Positions 35,981 to 48,079 of a stretch of 64,000 nt of DNA are shown piece after piece. The notes beneath the pieces are model-generated. The model was not told the DNA's origin. It was given only the letters and a program-made list of their open reading frames with translations, and ran no database searches. Both the position numbers and the translations under genes were made by a program. Location of the stretch: NCBI RefSeq assembly GCF_901000735.1, contig NC_081549.1:8543410-8607409 (forward strand), written 5' to 3'. Source of the DNA: Corylus avellana (Eukaryota > Streptophyta > Magnoliopsida > Fagales > Betulaceae). The stretch's first letter is position 1. Each line of letters opens with the position of its first letter.

Positions 35981-36519
35981 TAATTGTTTACAACTTGTTA
36001 CAGCAGGGCCGGCTTAATAGATTTTGAGGCGACAAACTTAAATAGGGCTTTTTTTATTTAAATATTTAATTAAATTATTTTAATTTTAAATCATTCCTTT
36101 TTACTTTTGCCCTTAATTTATTATTTTTTTCAAATGACTTGCAAAATTCATTTTTATTAGGAGACATTTAATTTCAATAGATGTCATATTTTGTGTTGAG
36201 CTACATATAATTCTTTTTTTTTTCTTTTTTTTTTTTAATGTAAAATTTAATTTGCGAAAACAAAATTTACTTTATTCTAAAAATTAAGTAATGAACGAAC
36301 TTAGCCAATATATTGGTTTTAAGTGAAAATGAAACTATGAATTTAGTAACTGCTTTAGGAGTGCAATTAATGTAACTCTCCAATTTTCTCTTTCATTTCC
36401 TTTAAAGTCTTAATATCTTGAAATTTAATTATTTGTATTTAAGTTTACCGTAATTGGGGCCTTAATTAAAGAGCACTTACTAACTTTTTTGTCATAAATT
36501 ATTTTTTACCATAATTGAG

Positions 36520-36728
36520 GGATCCGGCTTACATGCTGTTATTATAATAACAACATGTATGTTATAGTTTAATCAACGATCAAGATTGAATCTTAAAGTT
36601 GACTTACTTTTACAAGCTTTTAATAGGAAAGAGAAAATGAAGAGAGATTTTGATAAATTCAATCTTGACTGTTGATTAAACTACATCTTACTTGCTGTTA
36701 TTTTAATAACAACATGTTAGCCGAATCC
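36520..36728. mobile_element. Nested MULE-type MITE
   Basis: 209 bp with about 72-bp terminal inverted repeats (GGATCCGGCTTACATGCTGT and inverted GGATTCGGCTAACATGTTGT). Flanked by ATAATTGAG (36511-36519) and ATAATTTGAG (36729-36738), a 9-bp duplication with one extra base. Confidence 0.8.
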
Positions 36729-36911
36729 ATAATTTGAGTATCCTAATTCCATAATTGAGGCCTTAATTAAAGACAATTGAGTAACTTTTTTTTTAATTTA
36801 TTATTTATCATAATTGAGGCTATAATTGTTTTCATTCTCTCTTTTTTATTTTTTTTATTTTATAAAAAGAAACTTAATTATATTATAGTTATTTGGGGCC
36901 TTAGGCAATGA

Positions 36912-37085
36912 GGAATGCTAGGCTTACAAACAAATTTTACAGAAAAACTTTTACAAACTAATGTGGCACAACATGATTATATATAAAATAAGTTCAAATT
37001 TTGAAAAACCTACTCATGTTGTGCCACATCAGTAATCAGTTTGTAAAAGTTTTTCTGTAAAATTTGTTTGTAAGCCTAACACTCC
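36912..37085. mobile_element. Near-perfect palindromic MITE
   Basis: 174 bp. The 45-base arms (TAGGCTTACAAACAAATTTT ... TTTTACAAACT) are almost identical when inverted, and the similarity continues inward through GTGGCACAACATGA. Little divergence between the arms suggests a fairly recent insertion. No clear target duplication. Confidence 0.8.
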
Positions 37086-37807
37086 TCTAGACAATTGCCT
37101 AATTTGCCTAAGCATTGAGTTGGCACTGGATAAGAGAATGACTTTAATTTTAAATAATAGAGATACACTTTGAACTCCTATGCTAAAGCTCCTCTATCTT
37201 TATCTTGTGTTTGAGTAGATTGACTTGGATTTGAACTAGACTTATTTAGGCTCCTTCTAAACAATTTCCAACGGGTATGTGCTACTATAGTCACGTTTAA
37301 ATAGAGTAGCTATAGTTGGTTGCCCCACTCCTACCCTTTTTAATTAGAAAAAAAAAAATTGAGTAAAAAAAGTCCTAATTGTATTTGAGAAGAATGTAAG
37401 AAATCACAATTTTATCTCACAATTATCATACAATGCCAACCAACTCTTGCATTAGTCTTTGTTTTTTTTAAAAAAAAATCAAAACTTGTTTGGGGTTGTT
37501 ACCATTTGCATTGTAGAATAATTGTGGGATAAAAATACGTATAAATGATAGGGATACATTCCAACTCATTAGGGTATTAGTTTATTTGAAATTAAGATTA
37601 AGTTATTTGAAATTAGGATTAGGATTAATTATGACATTTAGATCTCATCTTATTATTGTATATCTATTTAGCTAAATTATGATCTTCTCCTACTCTAAAT
37701 GGACTATTGTGGTTTTTTTTTTTTTACCCTAAGTGAAGAATTGTAGTATTTTCTACTCGAAATGAGCTCTCAAATTCCATTTTACGTCACTACCCAACTC
37801 TGGGTAC

Positions 37808-37905
37808 TTTTTTTTTGTACATATCCACACAAGAGGGGAAAAGAGATTTGAACTAGTGACTTTCGCTTCATAAGGCGTGGTCCTCAGCCGATTGAACTAC
37901 CCTTA
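37808..37905 (-). mobile_element. tRNA-derived SINE
   Basis: On the minus strand: GGGTAGTTCAATCGGCTGAG (A-box region), then CACTAGTTCAAATCTC (B-box region), TCTTGTGTGGATATGTAC and a short A tail. Flanked by GGTAC on both sides (37803-37807, 37906-37910). Relatives of the same family lie at 47987-48079 and 50906-51040. It is not a tRNA gene, because no cloverleaf can close. Confidence 0.8.
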
Positions 37906-38419
37906 GGTACCATTAATTAGCATTACTCTTCAAGAAATATAGAAAAATATTTATATTTTTAGGACAAAATTAATGGTGTATAATTTTTGTTCCCTTCAAA
38001 AAAAAAAAAAAAATCAAATAATAACTTAAAATTGGGTAATAAATAATAATGCACTAGCAGACTCGCCGGTCGCCTCGAACCGTCTAGATTCCAACTCAAT
38101 TCCAACTCAATTCCAACTAAAACGAATCTAGACCAATCAAACGAAAGTGCACGGATTAAACAAATGAAACGAAACAAAAGAGAGAAAAAAAAACAAAAAG
38201 AAGCCACGTGATCTCTCCCTCCCTCCAAAATCCAAAACTCAAGAACACCTCTCACATTATGTATGCATGCTCTCACGACCACCCATCTGTCTGGACTCTA
38301 GATACCTTAGATGTCAGTGAATCTCCTTGAATAACAGGAGCAGCAAAATCTCAGCCTCCCATCCCACCCTCAATCCTAAAACACTTGGATTTCTGTCTAC
38401 TTTCTTGGGTTTGTTTGTT

Positions 38420-41400
38420 ATGGCTGCAGAAAAGGGTAATGGGAGAGACCCTGGACAGTTCTTCTTGGATGAGGATGGTGATGATGAAGGTATTGATGTG
38501 AACAATATTGGTGGCGGCGGTAGCGCTATTAGCAGTGATTTTGAAAATGGCGAGGGTTCGGCTTCTGATGCTTTCGCTTCTCAGCAATGGCCGCAGAGTT
38601 ACAGGTGGGGATTTTTTTTCATTTTTAATAATCTTCGCTGTGTTAGTTTTATAGAAAATATATGTTAGATATTTTCTGGGATATATAATTATATATAACG
38701 AGGAAGTTCTCCGAGGCCGGGCAATTCGTGTATACACCCTTGTCTGGTATACCTGCACTTTGTCAGGTAAACCTTGGACTAATGGAAAGTGCTCACTCCA
38801 CAAGGATCTGGTAATATTCCAGCGCCTCAAGGAGTTGTTTGCACACAAGGAATATATTACAAGGCTTTCCAGATTAATCTGGAAAGTGCGTCTCTTTGAA
38901 ATGGAATTTTGGTTTTCTTCTTATTGGAATGTGTATTTTCATACATTTTTTGGTTTGTTTGAAAATTTTAGGCTTCATTTGGATCATAAAAAGTACAGGA
39001 TTTGTTTTTTGAATGAATAAGCATCATTTGTACCAATCAACAACAGATTAAACAACACACTCTCTGATGTTAAAATATAAATTAAATAATTAATTTCATA
39101 GTTTGCTATCAGCTTATGCTAAAGGTCATTAGTTTGATTTGAAGCTTGACTCTGTTATTCACCTACCATTTCAGTTATATTTCAAGTATTGAACCCCACC
39201 AACTTAAGGAGAGTTTGAACTACATGTAAGTGGGAGTGTTATAATGTAAATTAAATGATCAAATTCATTTATTCCTATCGACTTATCGTCCAGAACACAA
39301 CACCTCAATCCACCATACAACAACAAAAAATAACTAAAGAACCAAGCATCCACTCAGCCACCTACTAACTACCCGTTACAAACTCTGTATCTACCATACA
39401 TCAGAAACAAACTACTCTTTCTTTACAAAACAAAACTAGAGCTTATTTACATAGTATTCGATCTTGAAATCCCCACCTACAGCATTGAGATTTATTAAGG
39501 ATCGATTCTTTGAACTCTCCAGCTCCCAAGGCTCGAGTTCTATTTTCCCAATCTTTCCTTTTCAAATTCTGGTCCTCGAAATTCACCACATTACTATGCT
39601 TTTAAGTCATTTGTTGGTTTCCATAGGTGATAAACTACAGTCCCAAAAGACAATTTGCACAAACTAACAATTAAACTTCTTCCCTTTAAATCTATAATTC
39701 CCCATTTCATCACTTATTCCCAAACTAAAGGAGGGTCACCTACCATACATCTTCTTAAGACTTCTCTCCAAACTCTCTTGCTGAAACTGCACTAGAAAAA
39801 GAGATGATCCCTATCTTCAATACACCCTCTGCAGAATGTGCATAGAGTATCACCTTTATAGCCCCACTGCAATAGCCAATCTCCAGTGGATAAACTATTC
39901 TTCATAGCAAGCCATAAAATGATTGCATGTCTCAGTATAGCAAGAGGAAACCACACCAGTTGCCACCAATAAACTTCAGCTTGCTTTGATCTAATAGCAT
40001 CCCATGTCTATACCTTTCTTAGAAATAACCCATATTGGCTTATCATTATCACTTCTCTCAACGAAATCTAGCTTTCCCTGAATCTTTACCAAGTCATCTG
40101 ACCTTGCCGTTGGCCAAAACTATTCTCTATTCTTCATAACAGTTGCCAGTTTTGCATTAATAGAGCTCCATATTATATATTGCTCAGAATCCATATATGT
40201 CAAAAAGAACTCCATCCAGATGCCATCTATCCATCCAAAGATGAATAGATTTTCCATCCCCTACATTGAGCTTTGTAAACCCCATTGCAATTTCTTGAAG
40301 TTTAAGCAACTTTCTCCAACTCCATGAGCAATTCTAAGGGATCTTAATTTGCCAAAAACTCTCCCCCTTCAATGAATTCTCTCTAATCCAAGCAATCCAC
40401 AAGGGTCCAGCTTTGGAGACTGAACCAAACAGTCTGACTAGTTTTCTGTTTCTGCTGTTTGGTGTTTGTAATATTAATGCACAATTAATTTGGGGATTGC
40501 TAGTGATAGTCGTGACTGAATGCCATTAAACTCCAAATTTTCGTATCAGGTATTCGTCACTCTCCAACAAGTATGCCTTTATTGGGTAATACAGGATTTC
40601 AATTGAGTTAACATTGTCTAATTAGTCTTCTTGAGTTGTGATGTGAGTCAGTAATCTTATTCAACTTGTAAAATATTTGTCATCTTATCCTTAGTTTGTT
40701 ACTTTAGGCATCATAGTGCTGAACTGAATTTACAAATCCAAGATCAATAGATATCGAATAATTTTGTATTTTTTTCCTTATTCAGATTCAATAAAAAATG
40801 AGTGGAATTTCATTTCAGACTAAATTTTTCGATCCAAAAATGTGTCCAAGTTGTATCAAAAAAGTTTTAGACTGGCAATGGTTTCTTTTCTACCACTTTA
40901 AAAGTGCATGGGTCATTTACAATGTAATATAACTAGATTGCATGGAAGCATTTTGGCTTAGGGGATGATAATTCCATTAAATCAATTTCCTTGTGCCAGC
41001 TGAGGGACTATGCCCCCTATTAAAGTTTATGGTGAACTGTTTTGGATGATGACATTTGAGAGGTCAGTGTTGAATAGCTTGATGAGCACTTTCAAAGAAA
41101 ATCTAACTATTACTAGCCCTGTTTTTATATGCCGTGTTTGTTACAGCTTCTGGGAGTTGTGAAGGATTGGTTTGGTAATTCAGTCTTCTGATTATATTAT
41201 AATGTTTAGTGATCTCTGTGGCAGCTAATAGTTAACCATGCTTGTTGCTTACTCTAGAATGTGTTGTATAAGACATTGATGCAATCTTGTCCTAACATTT
41301 GGTACATACATACGAAGTACAAATAGTTATCATGCTCATATGTCCTAAAGATGTTACTTGAAGTTGGAGGAAAATACTTATACTTAGAGATATTGCTAAG

Positions 41401-44400
41401 AATCTCTTAAAGTTTAAGGTTGGGGATGGTAGCAAAATCTTCCTTTGGTTGAACCTATGGCATCAGGATGGTGTGCTTAGAAGTAAACTTGAAGCTAAAT
41501 TGTCAAGTGTTATTAGAGACTTAGATTGGTTTTGGCAGCCTGCAAGGTTGAATGCTTTGGTTGATGTTCAAAGCAAGCTGCATTTGCTAAATCTGGGGGG
41601 TAGGGTTACTCCAATTTGGCTGGCATCTAAGTCAAAGAGTTATTCTACTAGGGGTACTTGGGAAGCTATAAGAGAGAAAAAAATCTGAAGTTGATTGGTG
41701 GAGCTTGGTTTATTTTTCTTTGGCTAGCTATAAAGGACAGTCTTACCACTGGGGACAGAGTTTTGAAATGGGGAGCTCAAGGTGAGTACAAATGCCTTTT
41801 TTTTTGTAGAGGTTGCATTGAAAGCGGATCACTTGTTCTTTGGCTGTCGCTATAATAAAAGGCTTTGGAAAGCTGTTATGGAAAAATGTAATCAATCACA
41901 TATTTCTCTGGTGTGGGATGATATTTTGGATAAGGGAGTAAGGGAATGGAAGGGAAAAAGTATTAGAGCTGTGAGCTGTGAGCAAACAGCAGCACCCCAT
42001 GCTTTTGTGGAAGGGTAACTTCAAGGATAACAGTGAAAATAAAGCTCTTTGTGCTGGCCTAATTAGCTGTTGTTTTCGGTTGGTTTAGATGTGTTGTTCC
42101 CTGTTCTGTGAAGCTGCTGTAGTATAGCTGCTGTTTCTGCAAAGCAGAAATTGCAGGAGGTTGCTGTCCAAGAGCTGTTGCCTTTTCAGATAAGCTTGTC
42201 TGTTTTAGTTTTGGTGTTGGTTTTCTCCTTTGTGAGTTGTATTTCTGTTTAGCCACTTGATATACGCTATAAAATTTGTTCCTAGTATGTGACCAACGTG
42301 AATTAACTGGCAATTACATTGTTGGGATACTGTTTCAGTTGGTTTCTATGTTCATTCAAATCTGCAGATGAGTGTTTTGCACACACGAAGTAAGCAATCC
42401 TAAGTAACTTCTAGAATTATAGAATTTGAAATGAGTGTTTTACACCTGTGAGAAGAAGAATATTGATATTCGCTGAAATAATGTATGATAACTTAAGCAT
42501 CCAAATGCAATGCAGGAAGTACTCAACCTATGTAGATTGAATGCACTCAAGTACTCAACCTTTTTCTCTCCTTGGTCTTTTTTCATTTTCTGGCAGAGAG
42601 ACTACTGATTCTTATACCATCTCAGCATCACCAAGTATTGTACATCTTGGACAAGGTCTACGTGCTATATATTCAAGCTTTGACGATCGTACTAAAAGCA
42701 ATTTAGACCTGGATGGAAAGTCTCCTTTACTCTCTGATTATCAGAAGGAAGACTTGGATAGTATCTCAAGAGCACAATCATCACTATCACAGAGAGCCTC
42801 ATTGTATAAACAGCAGCTTACTGGGGAGCTACCCATTGGTCATGGGTGTAGCCTTACTCAGACTGTCTTCAATGGTAACCTATGTTAATCTAGGGTTCTC
42901 TTACTATTATAATTGATATACCTGAGGTTCTTTTTGATATATAATATGCTCCACCACTGATGGAGAAATTCCTGATATTTGTGAAAAGTTGTCAGTAAAA
43001 AATATTCATTGCAGAGGGAGAATGTCTAATGTGTAAGACAAAGTTTCACACTGGTTTATCTACTTATGTTTCTCATACCATGGAAAGCAAAGTTTCAACT
43101 TTGAGTAATAGCTCACCTGACTGAAAATCTTATGAATGAGGTTTTTGTCATCCGTTTATGCTCTGTAATTTGAAGTTTTATCTTTGGGCTGTCTTTGGAA
43201 TAATGATGCAGGAATTAATGTACTGGCTGGAGTTGGGCTTCTTTCTACTCCTTACACTATAAAAGAAGGTGGCTGGGCAAGTTTGGTAGTGCTACTTTTT
43301 TTTGCAGTTGTATGTTATTATACTGCCTCCCTCATGAAATACTGTTTCGAGAGCAAAGCAGGTATCATAACCTTCCCGGATTTAGGAGAAGCTGCCTTTG
43401 GAAGATATGGACGTCTTTTCATATCTGTGAGTTGCTTGTAACTTCAGATGGAAGCACAATATCTTGTTTATAAGTTGCTCAAGATAGTTCTTTATAGTTA
43501 TTGATGGCAAAACACTGCTAATCTATCTATTCTTCCTTTTCAGATAGGGTCCGTTTGGGTATGTGATTTCAAAACGTACGATTTGAAAACACGAATTTTA
43601 AAAATGCAGTTAAGCATTTGGTAAAATTGTAATTTGGCCTTTAAAATTTCAATTTAATCTTTAAAATTGTGTGTTTTTAAAAATGCACCTCATTGCCTAT
43701 GATTTGAAAAGTAGATTTTTGTTCGTTTTTAAATCACAATATTTTAAAAAACACTCCCAAATGATGCATTTTTGGCTGATTTGATTTAAACTTAAATTTT
43801 TTGTTTACAAAATTATAATGCCAAACGCACTCTAACTGGACATTGTATTTGGTGCAAGTTAACTATCTACTTTACATGTTTTAGTTGAAATTTGATGGTT
43901 TCAATTTTATGTAATGTTTGGTTGGCTCATTTTGTATTTCAAGACATGATATTAGTCTACAATAAATTTATTCTGTCGATAGTGGTAATCTTGGGAGATG
44001 AAAAAGAATGCTACATATATGCTGTTTGTTTTACTTATATCTCGGTTGTTTGTTTTGTATCCAATATCTCTGATGTTAATGTATTTTTGGATCTTGTTGC
44101 AGATTGTTTTGTACGGTGAATTATATGTAAGTGACACACTTATTCTGATTGGTTGAACCCTATGCCCTTAGTTCTTAGTCAGGTTGATAAGATTTGTTTT
44201 CCATATGTGCAGTCCTATTGTGTCGAATTTATTATCTTGGAAGGAGATAATCTTACCAAGCTATTTCCTGGAACATCATTGGATTGGGGTGGTGTTCATC
44301 TGGACTCTATGCACTTGTTTGGAATTCTAACTGCCCTGATTGTTCTGCCAACTGTTTGGTTGAGGGATCTCCGTGTGATCTCATACCTTTCAGGTGTTAT

Positions 44401-47149
44401 AAACTTGTTCTGTCAGGTCTCCATTGAGTTCATGAAATTATGCAAAAATCTGAATTATTGTTATCTATTTTGCAGCTGGTGGGGTGATTGCAACAATTTT
44501 GATATTTCTGTGTGTAATTTTCCTTGGTACAACAGATGGAATTGGGTTCCATCAAAGTGCTCAGACAGTAAAATGGAGTGGCATTCCATTTGTCATTGGT
44601 GTGTACGGATTTTGCTTTTCCGGGCATTCTGTGTTTCCAAATATATACCAATCCATGGCTGACAAGACGAAATTTAACAAGGCAATCGTAATATGGTGAA
44701 CAAATTTGTGGTTGTAATTGGACACTTACACCTTTTGCTTGCCTTTCTATCTCTCATGGCTTAGCCTTTTCTTTTTCTGCAGTTTTCTTTTATGTGTCTT
44801 GATATATGGGGGTGTCGCAGTCATGGGATATCTCATGTTTGGTCAAAACACATTGTCCCAGATAACTTTGAATATGCCACCAGACGCTTTTGTTTCCAAA
44901 GTTGCAGTTTGGACAACCGTAAGTATGAGATTTGTTGATTCTCTTTGAAAATGGGATTTTCTGGGTTGGTGACTATTTTATGTGATTTATAAGCAAGACT
45001 TCTTACTTTCTGGCAGGTTATTAACCCGTGCACTAAATATCCTTTTTGCAAATATTATTCATTATTGTAATCAAATTAGACTACATTGCTTTGTCATTTT
45101 CTGCATTTATTTTGTTAATTTGATTCCTTGACATTGAACAAATATGCACTGTTGATGAACCCTTTGGCAAGAAGCATAGAGGAGCTGCTGCCTGTGAGAG
45201 TTTCAACTAGTGTGTGGTGTTTCGTTCTCCTAAGAACAACACTTGTCATTTCTTCGGTTTGTGCAGCCTTTCTTCTTCCAGTTTTTGGTAAAGTTTTGGA
45301 ATTTGACTTGATGCAAATACTTCAAGATTTAGTTTCATCTTATATTTGTTAGACAGTAAAGGGTATCAAAATATCATCAGAAAATCAGACGCTTCTGGAC
45401 AAAAAAAAAATGTCTTTTGTGTAAATTTCATATTATATGATTTTCTTTAAGTTGTTCATTTGCCTGCACAATTTGCTATATAACCTATTCAGCAGTCAAC
45501 TTGCTGCATCAACTATGGAATCTAAGGGAAACTATATTCTCTGGCTTCATAAGCAATAAAAATCAAGTAGGGAAGGTTGTGTATATTTGAAGTAGTTTTT
45601 GATAAAATTGGGAGTTTTAGATTTTTGACCACATCATTCCAAAGTCAACTATGCTTCACAGTGGGATATAGGTGTGGGGGTGATGTATCATACAAGATTG
45701 CTGATGTTCCTGTGAACTATTGACGATTAATTTCTCGTACTTTCTTCTTAGAAAAACTTTCTAGTTGTAAGGAGCTAGTGAAAATAGCTGCTTCTGTTGC
45801 CTCTTTCTTATTCCTGACCAGCTTCACCATCTTCTGGTGCTGAGTGACTGAACTCGATCACTCAGTAGTCGTTCTGTTTTTGTTGCAGGTCTTGTAATGG
45901 CTTTAATTGGTTCTCTCCTCAGTATAATTGTGGTAAGCATACACTTTTGTCCAATAAATACATATTTGTATTCCACAAATTTCAATTTCTTGTAAAAGAA
46001 TTCCAGACAGTGAATTAAGTATAAGATTCTACATATTTTAATGGTGATTCCTTACAGAACACTTCATTAAATAAAGAGTACTGAGGACAAAATGACAGAA
46101 AATAACATTTAAGTTTTCTATGCCAATGTAGTTTGTTTATTTGATATAATCTAAACTTGCAATACAGAATTCACTCGGTTTATGGTATTTTGTTCTTGAA
46201 TAGTGATGTTTTCTGCCAACATGAAACAAAACTAACATGTTTTATGTAATGGATGTTGCTTTCATCCAGGCAATAATAATGCCTGCTTTATGTTTTCTAA
46301 AAATTGTGGGGAAGAAAGCTACAAGGACACAGGTAAGCAGAGTTTTTCCCAATATATTCATTATTATGCAAAATCATCTTGCAAGAAAATTATCCTACAC
46401 ATTCAGGAGGAAGAATCTGTTTGACTGATTATTACAAAAAACAAAGAGATTGGTTATTCCTGAATTGTAATTGACTGATTATTCCTTTCAAACTCCTACA
46501 AAACCAAAAGAAAGGATTTCTGTTTGACTGGATCTTGAGGCTGCATGGCTTTAAAAGACTAATAAGTAATACCAAATTTGCAGTCATAAATACCCCCCTG
46601 AATGCATTTTCAAGTCTCACTTGGTTGCTTGAATCAAAATTCATTGAGACATTTATTTAATATATTTCCCATGCAAGACCGGCTCTTAGAGTCTGTTTGG
46701 GATTGTGTTGAAAATAAAATTTGTCTATAGAAATAGCCTCATTTTCAAGCTTCCCTCATAAAGCAGTTTTGAACTCTGTTAGAGCAAAAAGTGCTTTTCA
46801 AATTTCTTTACCAAACCAACAATCTTTTTTCCTAAAAGTGCTTTTTAAGTACTAAAAACACTTTTTACGTTTCTTTTTGGAATTCCAAACATGTTTTTAC
46901 AATAGGGCATGTTTAAGTAGAGTTTCTTTTTGTGTTCTTGCACTCTTCCAGAAAAGCCAGAGCCTCTATGTAACTTACTGTTTTCATGTCCTTTTTTGCA
47001 TGTATATTGGATTGGTTTCCTTTGTTTACACTAATTTTCTTCCTCCACATAATCAGATTGTTTTGAGTACCACAATAGCTGTATTGGGCACCATTTGTGC
47101 AATTCTTGGAACATATTCGTCTGTGTCAGACATTGTGAAGAGTTACTGA
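38420..47149 (+). CDS. AVT1: Vacuolar amino acid transporter, AVT1 family
   Basis: A 12-exon gene for a 534-residue protein. Exons: 38420-38604, 42597-42874, 43212-43426, 44103-44126, 44213-44393, 44476-44695, 44783-44918, 45017-45036, 45142-45287, 45889-45932, 46270-46332, 47057-47149; 1605 nt and every phase fits. All introns are GT-AG except 45037-45141. The first 140 residues are acidic and polar ([16 protein letters not shown]), as usual in AVT1 proteins. From residue 150 the Aa_trans fold has about ten hydrophobic segments, with [35 protein letters not shown] and GYLMFGQNT as landmarks. Family members exchange neutral amino acids for protons at the vacuolar membrane; direction and substrate here are inferred. 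I chose the ATG at 38420; an in-frame extension to 38327 has no family support. Length is normal and nothing is broken. The subfamily letter cannot be assigned. Confidence 0.92.
39069..39310 (+). mobile_element. Miniature LTR (TRIM-like) remnant in intron 1
   Basis: Two direct copies of a TGTTA(A/T)AATATAAATTAAAT-type terminal sequence (39069 and 39237) enclose about 120 bases, with TTGACTCTGTTATTCACC after the first and purine-rich AAGGAGAG and AAGTGGGAG before the second. The layout matches TRIM elements with a degenerate tRNA-Met primer region. A related LTR stands at 59687-59755. Confidence 0.5.
39690..40420 (-). pseudogene. LINE fragment in intron 1, antisense to the gene
   Basis: In broken frames the minus strand encodes the C-terminal part of a plant LINE ORF2: [17 protein letters not shown] near 40230, then a zf-RVT zinc region with [15 protein letters not shown] near 39830. 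Several stops are present. It is oriented against the transporter gene. Confidence 0.75.
41340..42060 (+). pseudogene. LINE fragment in intron 1, sense orientation
   Basis: Frames at 41449-41688, 41658-41855 and 41782-42018 together give [17 protein letters not shown], then [20 protein letters not shown] and the zf-RVT zinc motif with CRGCIES and [16 protein letters not shown]. This is the same LINE segment as at 39690-40420 but on the other strand. Frameshifts separate the pieces. It could wrongly be predicted as an exon. Confidence 0.8.
43548..43836. mobile_element. MITE in intron 3 of the transporter gene
   Basis: Ends AGGGTCCGTTTGGGTATG and inverted TTAGAGTGCGTTTGGCATTA, with AAAATTTCAATTTAATCTTT-type AT-rich middle. 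About 290 bp, non-coding. TA occurs on both sides. The GTTTGG termini suggest a Harbinger- or hAT-like miniature element. Confidence 0.55.
44103..44126 (+). other. AVT1: 24-nt microexon (exon 4 of the transporter gene)
   Basis: ATTGTTTTGTACGGTGAATT continuing to TATAT, encoding IVLYGELY, between TTGTTGCAG and GTAAGTGA. Phase 0 on both sides. The encoded segment joins FIS to SYCVEF in one transmembrane region, so skipping it would delete 8 residues in frame. Confidence 0.85.
45037..45141 (+). other. AVT1: U12-type intron with apparent AT-AA ends
   Basis: 105-nt intron between exon 8 (20 nt, 45017-45036) and exon 9. The donor is ATATCCTTTTT and the branch site TTCCTTGAC (45124-45132) is a good match to the minor-spliceosome consensus. 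The branch A lies 10 nt before the exon. Joining ACT AA with ATATGCACTG gives TKYALLM, matching the family. No GT-AG pair does this. AAATAT occurs at both borders, so the cut is ambiguous within 6 bases, but only the ATATCC register fits a U12 donor. The acceptor is then CAA. Confidence 0.75.
46684..46910. mobile_element. MITE-like repeat in intron 11
   Basis: Starts TTAGAGTCTGTTTGGGATTG and ends in TTTTTGGAATTCCAAACATG, inverted partners like those of 33535-33755. The interior has AAAAGTGCTTTT words shared with that element. It is a degenerate Tourist-like copy. Confidence 0.55.
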
Positions 47150-47700
47150 AAGATTCATCTGGTTCAACATCTCAGTAATGCTGATGGGTACTTATCCCAT
47201 GTCTCTTCTTTTTTCATCGCACCAAATATTCAAGTCAATGATAACCAGGAATTAGACCTTTTTGGATGCTGATGTGCATTATTTTATTTACATGTAGCCT
47301 TTAAGGACTTGTATTAAACACTTCTTTTTTTCTTTTTTTTTTCTGGTAAACACATCGATCAATATTTATAACATGCATGTGCTAATGGCAGTAGATTGGA
47401 TACATTGGGCTTGGAATGTGTACGATTTTAAGTGCTTTATATGGATTAAGTCTAATTTTAATCATGTGTATATAAGCTTTTGGACATTATTCTCTTGCAA
47501 GCCGGTTTTTAAGGCCTGTGGGATAAAGTGGGCCGCCGTGAACGTCAAATTTAGAAACGTGCTGATATGTTACAATTCCAAGTGTTTTGCATGAATTAAA
47601 TGTAATCTTAGTGAATATAAGCTTTTGACATTCTTTCTTGTAAGCTGATTTTTAAATGTGAGTTGTACCTAAAATTTATATATGAATAAAGCGGAATGAG
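47150..47700 (+). other. Probable 3' UTR and downstream region of the transporter gene
   Basis: Follows the stop at 47147-47149. AT-rich, with two related stretches (GTGCTTTATATGGATTAAGT near 47430 and GTGTTTTGCATGAATTAAAT near 47581) and an AATAAA at about 47684. The exact poly-A site cannot be read. Confidence 0.4.
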
Positions 47701-47986
47701 TATATAAGCTTTTAACATTCTTTCACTCTTATTTATATTAGTTGGTGCTAATTTATATCATTTTTCGGCCAAATGAGGTTGATGTAGTTGAAGTGTACTA
47801 GAAGGCATTATTGCGCATTAGATTGCAGGCACAGAGCACAGAAATCAAACTGAATTGGCATTTGTCATTTTTAACTTTTGGATTGAAGCCATTAAAATTC
47901 ACATGTAGACTAGTAGTCTTCTATCTTCAAAAGGTGTAAAGTGGGATTTACATTATTCTGTGATAAATGACACGGCATGTATCACT

Positions 47987-48079
47987 TTTTTTAATATGTT
48001 CGTATAAGGGATAAATAATTCGAACTAGTGACTTTTGCTTTATAAGACAAGGTTTCTAGCTGATTGACTTGCCCCTTAG
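47987..48079 (-). mobile_element. Degenerate tRNA-derived SINE
   Basis: Minus strand: AAGGGGCAAGTCAATCAGCT, then AAGTCACTAGTTCGAATTAT and a short A tail. Same family as 37808-37905, with more substitutions. Confidence 0.6.

Larger units (their letters stand above)
36003..37127. repeat. AT-rich composite repeat hosting two MITEs
   Basis: Contains repeated ATAATTGAGGCCTTAATTAAAG units (about 36450 and 36760) and GGCCTTAGGC/GCCTAAGC at the right side. Two smaller palindromic elements (36520-36728, 36912-37085) are inserted in it. The parent element type is unclear. Confidence 0.4.

Noticed and set aside
37808..37905. Possible tRNA gene because of A- and B-box-like words
   Set aside because: No closable acceptor stem, target duplications are present, and the A tail and relatives show it is a SINE.
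38327..38419. Upstream in-frame extension of the transporter start
   Set aside because: The extra 31 residues are hydrophobic and unlike family N-termini; the ATG at 38420 gives the usual acidic start.
41449..42018. Additional exon(s) of the transporter gene
   Set aside because: The sequence is a LINE zf-RVT fragment with frame breaks, and the exon 1 to exon 2 phase already fits without it.
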